A stretch of 64,000 nt of DNA from Bradyrhizobium sp. CCGB12 (GTDB taxonomy: Bacteria > Pseudomonadota > Alphaproteobacteria > Rhizobiales > Xanthobacteraceae): assembly GCF_024199845.1 (NCBI RefSeq), contig NZ_JANADO010000001.1, forward strand, positions 6,572,001-6,636,000, in the 5' to 3' direction. The translations under genes were made by a program, and so were the position numbers. Shown here one piece after another: positions 1 to 10,787 of the stretch. The stretch's first letter is position 1. Every line of letters starts with the position of its first letter. The notes below the pieces were generated by a model, which did not search any database, was not told where the DNA came from, and saw nothing but the letters and a program-made list of their open reading frames with translations.

Positions 1-272
1 TCCAGGAGGCGCTGACCAACGTGCTGCGTCATGCCGAGGCCAGCAATGCTCATGTACAGGCCATGGTCCTCGAAGACACCCTCGTCATCGAGATATCCGA
101 CGACGGCGGCGGCTTTCCCGAGGGCAACGTCTTCGGCCGGGGCCTGACCGGCATGCATGAGCGCGTGCGCGCGCTCAGCGGATCGCTGTCACTGCTGCGC
201 GCGGACGAACGAACCCATGTACGCTGCCGCTTGCCGGTCGAGACGATGCGAGACCAGCCGGCTTTCCGCTAA
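1..272 (+). CDS. Sensor histidine kinase, C-terminal fragment (NarX/DegS type)
   Basis: The frame is open from base 3 and the gene's 5' end lies outside the window, so only about the last 90 residues of the kinase are visible. QEALTNVLRHAEAS is the N box of a HATPase_c ATP-binding domain, DDGGGF is the G1 box and GRGLTGMHERV the G2 region. The GLxGMxER form is typical of HisKA_3 kinases that phosphorylate NarL/LuxR-type response regulators. The stop is TAA at 270-272. The domain is intact at its C-terminus and ends normally. The sensed signal and the partner regulator cannot be inferred because the input domains and upstream neighbours are missing. Confidence 0.85.
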   Translation, partial: QEALTNVLRHAEASNAHVQAMVLEDTLVIEISDDGGGFPEGNVFGRGLTGMHERVRALSGSLSLLRADERTHVRCRLPVETMRDQPAFR

Positions 273-372
273 AGCACGATGAGATTCGGATGAACCGTCA
301 TCGCGCTTTAGGTTATTGTTTGAGCATGATCTTTTCGGAAAACCGCTTCGCACTTTTCCGGATCATGCTTTA
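271..372. repeat. Interspersed repeat with GCATGATC..GATCATGC arms
   Basis: A non-coding stretch between two convergent genes. The arms GCATGATCTTTTCGGAAAA and TTTTCCGGATCATGC are near-complementary around CCGCTTCGCAC. It is preceded by a second inverted repeat, AAAGCACGATGA..TCATCGCGCTTT. Elements of this type are scattered in Rhizobiales genomes. It may work as a bidirectional terminator. The last codons of the minus-strand gene ending at 370 run into its edge. Confidence 0.7.
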
Positions 373-735
373 GCACACGCAGCCGTCATGCGCGTTCTGA
401 CGCGCCGGCTCGCACAGCGTGCTGCGAATCTTGCCTTCGGCGCTGAAGCGAAACGAAGCACGAATGCGCAGCGCACCAGCGATGGAGTATTCGAGATCGA
501 CACCGTGGGGCGCGGGATGGATCTCCTCCATCCCGAAGCCCGCCGAGGAGAAGGCGCTGAGCTGCGGCTGCCAATAGGCTTCGAGCTCGCTGCGGCCGTG
601 ATAGCGACGCTTGCCGTTACAGGTGCATTCGATCTCGGCGTTGTCGGCGTACAGGTCGAGCAGCATCGCAAGGTCGCCCTTCCGGCAGGCGTCCACCCAG
701 TCGACGACGATTCCCATCTGATCAATATCGCTCAC
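370..735 (-). CDS. NTF2/SnoaL-like protein
   Basis: A 121-residue protein beginning (V/M)SDIDQMGIVVDWVDACRKGD. The start of one helix followed by LLDLYADNAEIEC, a YHGRSELEAYW segment and a beta-rich remainder fit the cone-shaped NTF2-like (SnoaL_2) fold, which serves small-molecule binding or isomerase roles. I chose the GTG at 735 because an AGGA lies seven bases upstream; an internal ATG at 717 and an upstream GTG at 783 are less well supported. The C-terminal residues extend into the repeat at 271-372. No catalytic residues can be assigned, and no operon partner is visible. The function is unknown. Confidence 0.65.
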   Translation of the reverse strand: MSDIDQMGIVVDWVDACRKGDLAMLLDLYADNAEIECTCNGKRRYHGRSELEAYWQPQLSAFSSAGFGMEEIHPAPHGVDLEYSIAGALRIRASFRFSAEGKIRSTLCEPARQNAHDGCVC

Positions 736-852
736 GCCAACATCCTGTTTGCCGCGGATATCTCTGGCGCGGCTTAGGCCCACACTCGTGAATATGTGCT
801 GAATAATAAACCCCGGACGATCCCGGGCTCCTCCCCGGAACCTACGGAAAAT

Positions 853-1605
853 TCAGGCCGTGCGTCGCCCCCTCACCCACACGGCGAAGGCGATCAACAC
901 GGCACCTGCGAGCGCGAACCAGGTGATGGCGTATTGCAGGTGATCGTCCTTGAGATGCACGTCGAGCGGACCGGGACGCGGAATGCCGTTCTCGGGCACC
1001 GGCTGCTCGAGATCGAGATAGAACGGCGCAACCGCGCCCCAGCCGAGCGCGCTTGCGATTCCCGGATGATCGCGCACGAACCAAAGCCGTTTGTCGCGGT
1101 TCTCCGCCGGCGTCAGCCAGCCTGGGGCCTCGGGAAAGCGCAGATAGCCGGTGAGCACGACAGGCTGTCCTGTGACGAGCTTCCTCACCGCACGATCCTC
1201 GACGCTGCGATCCTGCATCGTGTTCTCGACGAAGCCCGCATCGATCACGACCATCTCACCGCTCGGAAGCCGCGCCGGCAGGAATGCCCAGGTGCCGGGG
1301 CCGGAGGCGTCCTTGCGCACGGCCGAGCCGGAGGAATAGACCATCGCATCGGGCAAGGCTGCATAGATTGCGGTGAAGCTGACGCGGCGGAACTCGTCGC
1401 GGGCAGGATTGAGCGCGGCCCATTGCGCAGGCGCCGGCAGCGCGACCGGCGACGTCGCAAGCCGTTCGGTGAGGGCCGCGATCAGCTCGTGCTTGGCCGT
1501 CCGGCGCTGCAATTGCCAGACGCCGAGTGCGAGGCAAACAGCCATCAGGAGCAGCGTGAACAGCGCGAAGCCGGCCACGCGAGGCTTGCGCACAATCCCG
1601 TTCAT
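853..1605 (-). CDS. SURF1 family cytochrome c oxidase assembly protein
   Basis: A 250-residue protein with the SURF1 layout: an N-terminal membrane segment (about residues 10-28) running into GVWQLQRR, a large periplasmic domain with PGTWAFLPARL, and a C-terminal membrane segment starting HLQYAITWF, a hallmark of the family. SURF1 assists heme a insertion into subunit I of aa3-type oxidases. Its ATG overlaps the stop of the DUF983 gene as ATGA, so translation is probably coupled. It closes the cox gene set, downstream of a terminator at 2056-2081, and so may be expressed from its own promoter or by read-through. The length and both anchors are normal for the family. Confidence 0.93.
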   Translation of the reverse strand: MNGIVRKPRVAGFALFTLLLMAVCLALGVWQLQRRTAKHELIAALTERLATSPVALPAPAQWAALNPARDEFRRVSFTAIYAALPDAMVYSSGSAVRKDASGPGTWAFLPARLPSGEMVVIDAGFVENTMQDRSVEDRAVRKLVTGQPVVLTGYLRFPEAPGWLTPAENRDKRLWFVRDHPGIASALGWGAVAPFYLDLEQPVPENGIPRPGPLDVHLKDDHLQYAITWFALAGAVLIAFAVWVRGRRTA

Positions 1606-2003
1606 TTCGCGCGGTCGATGAGCCGGCCCGGCGCCGCCTTGTGGTGGAACTGCAGCGCGATCAGCAGCGACTTCATCGCGCGCAGCGGCAACAACGTGGT
1701 GGCGAGGATCAGCGGCAGCCAGAGCACCGCATGCAGCCAGAACGGCGGCTGATACTTGACCTCGACGACCAGCGCGCAGCCGACGACGATCGCACCGGCC
1801 AGCATGATGATGAAGATCGCCGGGCCGTCGCCGGTATCGATGAAAGCATAGTCGAGACCGCAGCGGTCGCAGCGCGGCGCGAGCGTCAGGAAGCCCGCAT
1901 AGAGCTTGCCCTCGCCGCAGCGCGGACATTTGCAGGCAAGCCCGCGCAGTGCGCTTTGCAGGACCGTCGTTTCGGACTCGGATGGGCCGGCGGTGTCGTT
2001 CAT
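1602..2003 (-). CDS. DUF983 zinc-ribbon membrane protein
   Basis: A 133-residue protein with two CxxC knuckles (CKCPRC near residues 24-29, CDRC at 45-48), followed by two hydrophobic segments (about 57-77 and 84-104). This is the DUF983 arrangement of a small cytoplasmic zinc ribbon tethered to the membrane. DUF983 genes commonly sit between ctaE and SURF1 in alphaproteobacteria, as here, which suggests a part in oxidase biogenesis, though no biochemical role is established to my knowledge. The start is the ATG at 2003; a GTG at 2021 in the same frame would add six residues. It overlaps SURF1 by four bases. Confidence 0.88.
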   Translation of the reverse strand: MNDTAGPSESETTVLQSALRGLACKCPRCGEGKLYAGFLTLAPRCDRCGLDYAFIDTGDGPAIFIIMLAGAIVVGCALVVEVKYQPPFWLHAVLWLPLILATTLLPLRAMKSLLIALQFHHKAAPGRLIDRAK

Positions 2004-2055
2004 GATGGCAAACTCTAGCACAGTTTCCGCCGAAGCTTCCGGCGGCCGGAAAGCG

Positions 2056-2081
2056 AAAGGGCGGCCCTGCGGCCGCCCTTT
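2056..2081 (-). terminator. Rho-independent terminator after ctaE
   Basis: AAAGGGCGGCC and GGCCGCCCTTT form a perfect 11-bp stem with a 4-base loop, 22 bases past the ctaE stop. On the minus strand the stem is followed by CTTTCGCTTTCC. It separates the main oxidase operon from DUF983-SURF1, and could act in both directions. Confidence 0.7.
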
Positions 2082-2102
2082 CTGATCATCTGCCTCGCGG
2101 GC

Positions 2103-2999
2103 TCAGTGTGCGCCGTGGGCCATGGTCTCGGCGCCGTGTCCCCAGACATAAATGCAGAGGAACAGGAACAGCCAGACCACGTCGACGAAGTGCCAGTACC
2201 AGGCGGCGAACTCGAAGCCGAGATGCTGCGTCGGCGTGAAGTGACCGGCATAGGCGCGGAACAGGCAGACCAGCAGGAAGATGGTGCCGACCAGCACGTG
2301 GAAGCCATGGAAGCCGGTCGCCATGAAGAAGGTCGCGCCATAGACGTTGCCGCCGAACGAGAACGCTGCGTGGCTGTACTCATAGGCCTGCACGCAGGTG
2401 AAGAGCGCACCCAGCACGACGGTGAGGATCAGGCCGTATTTCAGGCCCTGGCGATCGTTCTCGAGCAGCGCATGATGCGCCCAGGTCACCGTGGTGCCGG
2501 AGGTGAGCAGAATCAGCGTGTTCAGAAGCGGCAGGTGCCAGGGATCGAAGGTTTCGATGCCCTTCGGCGGCCAGGTGCCGGGAACGGCGCAGGCGCCGGC
2601 CTGGGTGCCGAGGCCACAGCCGAACACCGCGTCGCGGGTGGCGTGGACGGCGTCGGCCGGGAACAGCGCCGCGTTGAAATAGGCCCAGAACCAGGCCACG
2701 AAGAACATCACCTCTGAGGCGATGAACAGGATCATGCCGTAGCGGTGATGCAGCTGCACGACGCGGGTGTGGTCGCCCTTGTACTGGGCTTCCTTGATCA
2801 CGTCGCCCCACCAGCTCGCCATGGTGTAGAGCACGCCCACGGTGCCGACGCCAAACACGATCGGCGCAGCCGAGAACATGTGGTGCATCCAGGTGATCGC
2901 ACCGACCGCCATGATGAAGGCGGAGACGGATCCGACCGCCGGCCAGGGAGAGGGATCGACCAGATGGTAGTCGTGATGCTTGGTGTGCGCCGTTGCCAT
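2103..2999 (-). CDS. ctaE: Cytochrome c oxidase subunit III
   Basis: A 298-residue multi-pass protein of the aa3-type oxidase inner-membrane core. It carries the family signatures WFWAYFNAALFP in the middle and the terminal segment WYWHFVDVVWLFLF, with seven predicted membrane helices. The start is the ATG at 2999, with GAGGAGAG about eight bases upstream; a GTG further upstream would add six residues without a ribosome site. It is the last gene of the ctaC-D-B-x-G-E series, 78 bases after ctaG, and is followed by a terminator. Confidence 0.97.
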   Translation of the reverse strand: MATAHTKHHDYHLVDPSPWPAVGSVSAFIMAVGAITWMHHMFSAAPIVFGVGTVGVLYTMASWWGDVIKEAQYKGDHTRVVQLHHRYGMILFIASEVMFFVAWFWAYFNAALFPADAVHATRDAVFGCGLGTQAGACAVPGTWPPKGIETFDPWHLPLLNTLILLTSGTTVTWAHHALLENDRQGLKYGLILTVVLGALFTCVQAYEYSHAAFSFGGNVYGATFFMATGFHGFHVLVGTIFLLVCLFRAYAGHFTPTQHLGFEFAAWYWHFVDVVWLFLFLCIYVWGHGAETMAHGAH

Positions 3000-3077
3000 T
3001 GCGGTCTCTCTCCTCAATCCCGTGCCTATCAGGCACTTATCCCCTTGCGTCCAATCCCCTGAGCACGAGCCCGGCGA

Positions 3078-3722
3078 TCAGAGATTCCCTTTGCGTTTGT
3101 CGTCCTCGCCCGATGCCAGCGGCTTCACCACGGGATCCTTCACCGGATAGAACGTGTAGGACAGCGTGATCGTGTTCAGCCCGTCATTCTCATGGTCGTC
3201 GGCGATCGACGGATCGACGTAGAACACGACCGGCATCTCCCGCTTCTCGCCGGGCGCCATGGTCTGCTCGGTGAAGCAGAAGCAGTTGATCTTCTGGAAG
3301 TACGACCCGACCGTCAGCGGCGCGACGTTATAGGCGGCCTGGCCCGCGGTCGTGCGCGCGGCCTGGTTGGTCACGGTGTAGTAGATGGTCGTGACCTGAC
3401 CGATATTGACCTCGATCTCATTCTGCTCGGGCTCGAATTTCCAGGGCAGGCCCGGCGCGACGTTGGAATCGAAACGCACCGAAATCTTCCGCGCGATCGG
3501 GCCGGTGGCCGGCGCGGAGGTCGCGACCTGGGTCGTGCCATTGAAGCCGGTGGCGCGGCAGAACCAGTTGTAGAACGGCACCGCCGCGTAGGAGGCGCCG
3601 ACCATCAGCGCCACCACGCCGCCGCAGATCGAGGCGACCAGCGCGTCGCGGCCGAGACCACCGATCCGGCCCTTGCTGGCCGTCCGGCTCTGATCCCGCG
3701 ATATGGTCGGCTCGTGATCCAT
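3078..3722 (-). CDS. ctaG: Cytochrome c oxidase assembly protein CtaG/Cox11
   Basis: A 214-residue copper chaperone that supplies the CuB site of subunit I. A single membrane helix (about residues 27-48) is followed by a periplasmic immunoglobulin-like domain bearing the copper-binding CFCF motif (Cys147, Cys149), plus Cys55 just after the helix; all three expected cysteines are present. The sequence [14 protein letters not shown] is characteristic of the family. The ATG at 3722 lies five bases after the stop of the small membrane-protein gene, so the two are in one transcript. Confidence 0.96.
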   Translation of the reverse strand: MDHEPTISRDQSRTASKGRIGGLGRDALVASICGGVVALMVGASYAAVPFYNWFCRATGFNGTTQVATSAPATGPIARKISVRFDSNVAPGLPWKFEPEQNEIEVNIGQVTTIYYTVTNQAARTTAGQAAYNVAPLTVGSYFQKINCFCFTEQTMAPGEKREMPVVFYVDPSIADDHENDGLNTITLSYTFYPVKDPVVKPLASGEDDKRKGNL

Positions 3723-3727
3723 CTTCC

Positions 3728-3892
3728 CTACATCGGCCGCACTAGAACTGCCGGTCCCTTGACCATGGTGACGGCGAAAAACAGCACCACGAGCACGCCG
3801 AGCGCCAAAGCAATGGCAATGGAGCGCTGACGACGGCTCCTCTTCTGCGCCTCGGTGAGGACGATTCCATCTGGCTCGGGTTTGTCGGCCAT
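3728..3892 (-). CDS. Small single-helix protein of the cox operon (CoxF-like position)
   Basis: A 54-residue protein, [20 protein letters not shown] and onward: a charged N-terminus with a basic KRSRRQR patch, then one membrane helix (about residues 25-43) and a short tail. Short proteins of this design lie between ctaB and ctaG in many rhizobia and are sometimes labelled CoxF or oxidase-associated. The assignment here rests on position and topology rather than a diagnostic motif. It begins seven bases after ctaB and ends five bases before ctaG, so it is almost certainly co-transcribed with them. Confidence 0.8.
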   Translation of the reverse strand: MADKPEPDGIVLTEAQKRSRRQRSIAIALALGVLVVLFFAVTMVKGPAVLVRPM

Positions 3893-3899
3893 CCCTGCC

Positions 3900-4844
3900 T
3901 CATGCGCCCCATGCCATCGGAGCAAGCGCCCGGAACACGACCTCGGCCAGCAAGGTCGCAAACAGCGCGAACAGATAAAGGATGGAGAAGGCAAACAGCT
4001 TGCGGGTCGCGCGCAGCGACTGGCTTCGCTCGCGGCGCACATAGACGTTGACGGCGAGCACCAGCATGCCGGCGCCGAGGATCAGCGAGACGATGCCGTA
4101 GACCGCGTCGAAATAGCCGAGCGCCCAAGGGGCGGCGGCGACCGCGATCAGCACGATGGTGTAGAGCAGGATCTGAAGCCGGGTCGCGTCGGGACCGGCG
4201 ACGTTGGGCAGCATTGGAATGCCGGCGCGCGCATAGTCGTCGGAGCGGAACAGCGCCAGCGCCCAGAAGTGCGGCGGCGTCCAGAAGAAGATGATGGCGA
4301 ACAGCAGCAGTGGCTCGACGTCGACCGTTCCCGTCACCGCGGCCCAGGCCACCACGGGCGGCAGCGCGCCGGCGGCGCCGCCGATCACGATGTTCTGCGC
4401 GGTCCAGCGCTTCAGCCACATCGTGTAGATCACGACGTAGAAGAAGATGGTGAAGGCGAGCAGCGCGCCCGCGATCCAGTTGACGAGAATGCCGAGCGTC
4501 ATCACCGAGAAGAAGGCCAGCGTCATGCCGAACGTCATGGCTTCAGGGCGGGTGATGCGGCCGCGTGGGATCGGGCGATTCGCCGTGCGCGACATCTTCG
4601 CGTCGATGTCGCCTTCGAGCGCCATGTTGAGCGCGCCGGAGGCGCCGGCGCCGACGGCGATGCAGAGCAGCGAGGTGATCGCCAGCACCCAGTGGAAATT
4701 TCCGGGCGCCATCGCCATCCCGACCAGCGCGGTGAAGATCACCAGCGACATCACCCGCGGCTTGAGCAGCGCGATGTAATCGCCGACCTCCGCTTCGGAG
4801 ATGCGGGGATTGATGTCGATGGCGTTGTGGTCGAGGACTGACAC
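3900..4844 (-). CDS. ctaB: Protoheme IX farnesyltransferase (heme O synthase)
   Basis: A 314-residue UbiA-family membrane prenyltransferase that converts heme b to heme o, the precursor of heme a for the aa3 oxidase. The first Asp-rich prenyl-diphosphate site is [15 protein letters not shown], followed by NRPIPRGRI, and the second loop is in [20 protein letters not shown]. About nine hydrophobic helices are visible. The start is a GTG at 4844 with only a weak upstream purine run. It follows ctaD after 61 bases that hold a strong GC hairpin (4871-4897), which may alter the ratio of ctaD to the downstream assembly genes. Confidence 0.97.
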   Translation of the reverse strand: MSVLDHNAIDINPRISEAEVGDYIALLKPRVMSLVIFTALVGMAMAPGNFHWVLAITSLLCIAVGAGASGALNMALEGDIDAKMSRTANRPIPRGRITRPEAMTFGMTLAFFSVMTLGILVNWIAGALLAFTIFFYVVIYTMWLKRWTAQNIVIGGAAGALPPVVAWAAVTGTVDVEPLLLFAIIFFWTPPHFWALALFRSDDYARAGIPMLPNVAGPDATRLQILLYTIVLIAVAAAPWALGYFDAVYGIVSLILGAGMLVLAVNVYVRRERSQSLRATRKLFAFSILYLFALFATLLAEVVFRALAPMAWGA

Positions 4845-4870
4845 TTAATTCAACTCGCTTCGTGATAGAG

Positions 4871-4897
4871 CCGCGGCGCCCGTCACGGGCGCCGCGG
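4871..4897 (-). other. Strong intercistronic hairpin between ctaD and ctaB
   Basis: CCGCGGCGCCCG and CGGGCGCCGCGG form a perfect 12-bp stem closed by a three-base loop, directly after the ctaD stop. No T-run follows on the transcribed side, so it looks more like a 3'-end stabiliser or partial attenuator than a full terminator. Confidence 0.6.
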
Positions 4898-4905
4898 ACG
4901 ATGGC

Positions 4906-7459
<2,554 letters not shown>

Positions 7460-7624
7460 GCCGTTCGCGCTCCCCTTACGAAGTCACCCCACGTGCGCTC
7501 CCCTGTTTCCGGGAAACGCTTATTCGATCCGCCCGTCTGACAAACCGCCGCGCAAGAATACCTCTAAGAGGAATTGGGGCCAGATCGCTAGAACGCCGAA
7601 ATCAAGCCTCTCAAACCATAATTC

Positions 7625-7638
7625 TTGATCTATCGCAA
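7625..7638. promoter_or_regulatory. FNR/FixK-type binding box
   Basis: TTGATCTATCGCAA fits the rhizobial FixK2/FNR consensus TTG(A/C)-N6-(T/G)CAA on both strands (the reverse reads TTGCGATAGATCAA). It is centred about 173 bases from the ctaC start and about 276 from the IalB-family start. FixK2 activates micro-oxic genes in bradyrhizobia, so regulation of the aerobic oxidase or of the divergent gene by oxygen is plausible. Confidence 0.45.
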
Positions 7639-7728
7639 TGCAGTCTTGGGCCTCATCTGTCTGACGTCACCCGCAAGATATTTCCTAGTAACATCAAACA
7701 AAAATACCGTTCCCCGGCATGCTGCGGC

Positions 7729-7756
7729 TTGACAGCGGAATTGCCCGCGGTAGGCA
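7729..7756 (+). promoter_or_regulatory. Candidate sigma-70 promoter
   Basis: A perfect TTGACA -35 at 7729-7734 is followed after 16 bases by TAGGCA, a poor -10. It would drive the gene at 7908 with a leader of about 145 bases. Only the -35 is convincing. Confidence 0.25.
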
Positions 7757-7907
7757 CTGGCAGTCAGCCGCGCAGGAACCTGATTCGTGCCGGCGATGGT
7801 GGCGCGCGGCGGCGCGGAATTTGCTTGGGAATCGCCTTCAAGACGCCGTCATTCCCGTATGAGTCCGCCAGGCGCGAGCAATCCAGGCGAGCAGAGGGAC
7901 CGACCCG

Positions 7908-8441
7908 ATGGGGCTTTCGAGATGCATGGCAAGGCAGGCCGGCGGCTTCACGATGCTGGCCATCCTGCTGGCGGCGGTCGCCTTCCTGGCCCTGCCCGGC
8001 CTTGCCCATGCGCAGGGCGCGGTGCGCTCCGTCCATGGCGACTGGCAGATCCGCTGTGACACCCCGCCGGGCGCCCAGACCGAGCAATGCGCCCTGATCC
8101 AGAGCGTGGTGGCCGAAGACCGCTCCAATGCCGGCCTTACCGTGATCGTGCTCAAGACCGCCGACCAGAAGAGCCGCCTGATGCGGGTGGTCGCTCCGCT
8201 CGGCGTGCTCTTGCCGTCCGGCCTCGGGCTCAAGCTCGATAACCAGGACGTCGGCCGCGCCGGTTTTGTCCGCTGCCTGCCTAACGGCTGCGTGGCGGAA
8301 GTGGTCATGGACGACAAGCTGCTCGGCCAGCTCCGCAGCGCCAAGACGGCGACCTTCATCATCTTCGAGACGCCGGAAGAAGGCATCGGCTTCCCGCTCA
8401 GCCTGAACGGGCTCGGCGAGGGCTACGACAAGCTGCCGTAG
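7908..8441 (+). CDS. Invasion-associated locus B (IalB) family protein
   Basis: A 177-residue exported protein. A signal peptide (positive MGLSRCMARQ start, hydrophobic AILLAAVAFLALPG, cleavage likely after LAHA near residue 36) leads into the IalB core GDWQIRCDTPPGAQTEQCALIQ. Four cysteines in mature positions suggest two disulfides. The family is named after a Bartonella protein linked to erythrocyte invasion, but homologues are widespread in free-living rhizobia with no known host role. The ATG at 7908 has AGAGGGA upstream. It is divergent from ctaC and stands alone, with 118 bases to the next gene. Confidence 0.88.
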   Translation: MGLSRCMARQAGGFTMLAILLAAVAFLALPGLAHAQGAVRSVHGDWQIRCDTPPGAQTEQCALIQSVVAEDRSNAGLTVIVLKTADQKSRLMRVVAPLGVLLPSGLGLKLDNQDVGRAGFVRCLPNGCVAEVVMDDKLLGQLRSAKTATFIIFETPEEGIGFPLSLNGLGEGYDKLP

Positions 8442-8559
8442 GGCGGCTGAACAACCGCGGCAGCGATCCTATTGTTTCCGTAATGTGAGGCTTGGCGCCC
8501 TCGCGGAACCGGTCCGAAACCATTATCTTGCCCCACATCCCCGGCTAATGGACGGACGC

Positions 8560-9987
8560 ATGACCAACCCTGCCACAACCTCCCTGCTCGACCGTGCCAA
8601 TCTCGATCGCGACCAGGTTCGCAACGAGGTCGCGCGCGGGCTCGCCGGTGCCGACGACGGCGAATTGTTCCTGGAATACAGCCAGACCGAAGCGCTGATG
8701 TTCGACAATGGGCGGCTGAAGCAGGCGACCTATGACACCTCGCAGGGCTTTGGCCTGCGCGCCGTCAAGGACGATGCGGTCGGCTATGCGCATTCCTCCG
8801 ACGTCTCGTTGCCGGCGCTGATTCGCGCCGCGGATGCCGTCGCGGCGGTACGCGGAGGCTATTCCGGCAGCTTTGCCGCGCCGCCCCCGCGCACCAATGT
8901 GCGGCTCTATGGCGACGACAATCCGTTGGATGCGCCGGGCTTCGAGACCAAGGTCAAGCTGCTCGCCGAGATCGACGCCTACTTGCGCGACAGGGATCCG
9001 CGGGTGCGGCAGGTCAGCGTCAGCCTGGGTGCGACCTGGCAGGTGGTCGAGATCCTGCGGCCCGACGGCGAGAGCTATCGCGACATCCGCCCGCTCGTGC
9101 GCGTCAATATCTCCGTCGTCGCCGGCCAGGGCGACCGCCAGGAGAGCGGCAGCAAGGGCTATGGCGGCCGCGCCGGCTATGCCGAATTCATCGAGAGCAG
9201 GTCCTGGCGCGAAGCCGCCGACGGCGCGCTGCGCGAGGCGCTCGTCAATCTGGAGTCGATTCCGGCTCCGGCCGGCGAGATGGACGTGGTGTTAGGGGCC
9301 GGCTGGCCCGGCGTGATGCTGCATGAAGCGGTCGGCCATGGCCTCGAAGGCGACTTCAACCGCAAGAAGACCTCCGCATTCGCGGGCCTGATGGGCCAAC
9401 AGGTCGCGGCCAAAGGCGTCACCGTGGTCGACGACGGCACCATCGCCTCACGCCGTGGCTCGCTCTCGATCGACGACGAGGGCACGCCGACCAACCGCAC
9501 CGTGCTGATCGAGGACGGCATCCTGGTCGGCTACATGCAGGATCGTCAGAACGCGCGCCTGATGAACATGAAGCCGACCGGCAACGGCCGCCGCCAGGGC
9601 TATGCGCATGTGCCGATGCCGCGCATGACCAACACCTACATGCTCGCGGGCGACCGCGATCCGGCCGAGATCCTCGCTTCCGTGAAGAACGGCGTCTTCG
9701 CCGCGAATTTCGGCGGCGGCCAGGTCGACATCACCTCGGGCAAATACGTGTTCCAATGCACCGAGGCCTACAAGATCGAGAACGGCAAGCTGGGCGCGCC
9801 CTTGAAGGGCGCCATGCTGATCGGCAACGGCCCGACCGATTTGCATCGCATCCGCATGATCGGCAACGACCTCGCGCTCGACACCGGCATCGGCACCTGC
9901 GGCAAGAACGGCCAGGGCGTGCCTGTCGGCGTCGGTCAGCCGTCGCTTTTGATGGAGCGCATTACAGTGGGTGGAACGGGCGCATGA
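8560..9987 (+). CDS. tldD: Metalloprotease TldD
   Basis: A 475-residue protein close in length to E. coli TldD (481). The zinc-binding HExxxH motif is HEAVGH at residues 255-260, embedded in the conserved GWPGVMLHEAVGHGLEGDFNRK region (positions about 248-268). With TldE/PmbA it forms a heterodimeric protease that degrades unfolded peptides, matures microcin B17 and destroys CcdA in enterobacteria; no tldE is in this window. I prefer the ATG at 8560 (MTNPATTS) over an ATG four codons upstream because GGACGG lies just before it. Its TGA overlaps the lepB start as ATGA, implying translational coupling. Confidence 0.95.
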   Translation: MTNPATTSLLDRANLDRDQVRNEVARGLAGADDGELFLEYSQTEALMFDNGRLKQATYDTSQGFGLRAVKDDAVGYAHSSDVSLPALIRAADAVAAVRGGYSGSFAAPPPRTNVRLYGDDNPLDAPGFETKVKLLAEIDAYLRDRDPRVRQVSVSLGATWQVVEILRPDGESYRDIRPLVRVNISVVAGQGDRQESGSKGYGGRAGYAEFIESRSWREAADGALREALVNLESIPAPAGEMDVVLGAGWPGVMLHEAVGHGLEGDFNRKKTSAFAGLMGQQVAAKGVTVVDDGTIASRRGSLSIDDEGTPTNRTVLIEDGILVGYMQDRQNARLMNMKPTGNGRRQGYAHVPMPRMTNTYMLAGDRDPAEILASVKNGVFAANFGGGQVDITSGKYVFQCTEAYKIENGKLGAPLKGAMLIGNGPTDLHRIRMIGNDLALDTGIGTCGKNGQGVPVGVGQPSLLMERITVGGTGA

Positions 9988-10763
9988 GCGTGGAAGAAAA
10001 GGCAACGGTCACCACCAAGCGGAAGAGCAGCGGCTGGGGCGGGCAGCTGATGCAGCTCGCCGGCATCGTCGCCGCCGTGTTCATTGCCAAGGGCGCACTC
10101 GCCGAACCGTTCTACGTGCCGTCGGGCTCGATGGAGCCGACGCTCCTGATCGGCGATGCGCTGCTCGCCTCGAAATTCCCCTATGGCTACGGCACCTCGT
10201 CGCTGCCGATCCAGATCAACCTCCCGGAGACCGGCCGCGTCTTCGCGGAGACGCCGAAGCTCGGCGACGTCGTCGTGTTCCGCTGGCCCGGTGATCGCTC
10301 GCAGGCCTGGGTCAAGCGCGTCGTGGGTCTGCCCGGCGACCGCATCCAGATGCGGCAGGGCCAGCTCTTCATCAATGACCGCCCCGCCGAGCTCAAGCCC
10401 GACGGCGTCGGCGCTGCCGAGGACGACAATGGCGGCAGCGAGCCCGCCTATCGCTATGTCGAGACGCTGCCGAATGGCGTCTCGCACCTGATCTTCAAGA
10501 TGCGCGAGAACGGCCCGCTCGACAACACGCCGGAAGTGACGGTGCCGCCTGGCCATCTCTTCGTGCTTGGCGACAACCGCGACAACTCCGCCGATAGCCG
10601 CGTGCCGCTGCGCTCCGGCGGTGTGGGCCTGTTGCCGATCGACAATCTGGTCGGCCGCGCGGATGCCGTGCTCGGCTCCTGGGATCTCGGTATCCGCGGC
10701 CAACCGGTGTGGACCTGGCTGTCCGGCTTCAGGCTGGCGCGGTTCTTCACCGCCGTGCATTGA
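9984..10763 (+). CDS. lepB: Signal peptidase I
   Basis: A 259-residue membrane serine peptidase that removes signal peptides from exported proteins. One N-terminal membrane helix (about 21-39) precedes the catalytic serine in PSGSMEPTL (Ser49). The general-base lysine is Lys111 in KRVVGLPGD, and box E is GDNRDNSADSR (about 196-206). Compared with the E. coli enzyme it lacks the second N-terminal helix, as is usual for alphaproteobacteria. The ATG overlaps the tldD stop. Bradyrhizobia usually encode more than one LepB, so this need not be the main copy. Confidence 0.95.
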   Translation: MSVEEKATVTTKRKSSGWGGQLMQLAGIVAAVFIAKGALAEPFYVPSGSMEPTLLIGDALLASKFPYGYGTSSLPIQINLPETGRVFAETPKLGDVVVFRWPGDRSQAWVKRVVGLPGDRIQMRQGQLFINDRPAELKPDGVGAAEDDNGGSEPAYRYVETLPNGVSHLIFKMRENGPLDNTPEVTVPPGHLFVLGDNRDNSADSRVPLRSGGVGLLPIDNLVGRADAVLGSWDLGIRGQPVWTWLSGFRLARFFTAVH

Positions 10764-10787
10764 ACCGATCCCCGAGGTCTTGATCAA

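Larger units (their letters stand above)
7460..7907. promoter_or_regulatory. Divergent control region of the cox operon and the IalB-family gene
   Basis: 448 bases without a supported gene, lower in GC than its surroundings around 7540-7720, between two outward-facing genes. It must hold the promoters for ctaC (minus) and the gene at 7908 (plus). It contains the FNR/FixK-like box at 7625-7638 and a candidate promoter at 7729-7756. Reading frames crossing it resemble no family I know. Confidence 0.6.
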
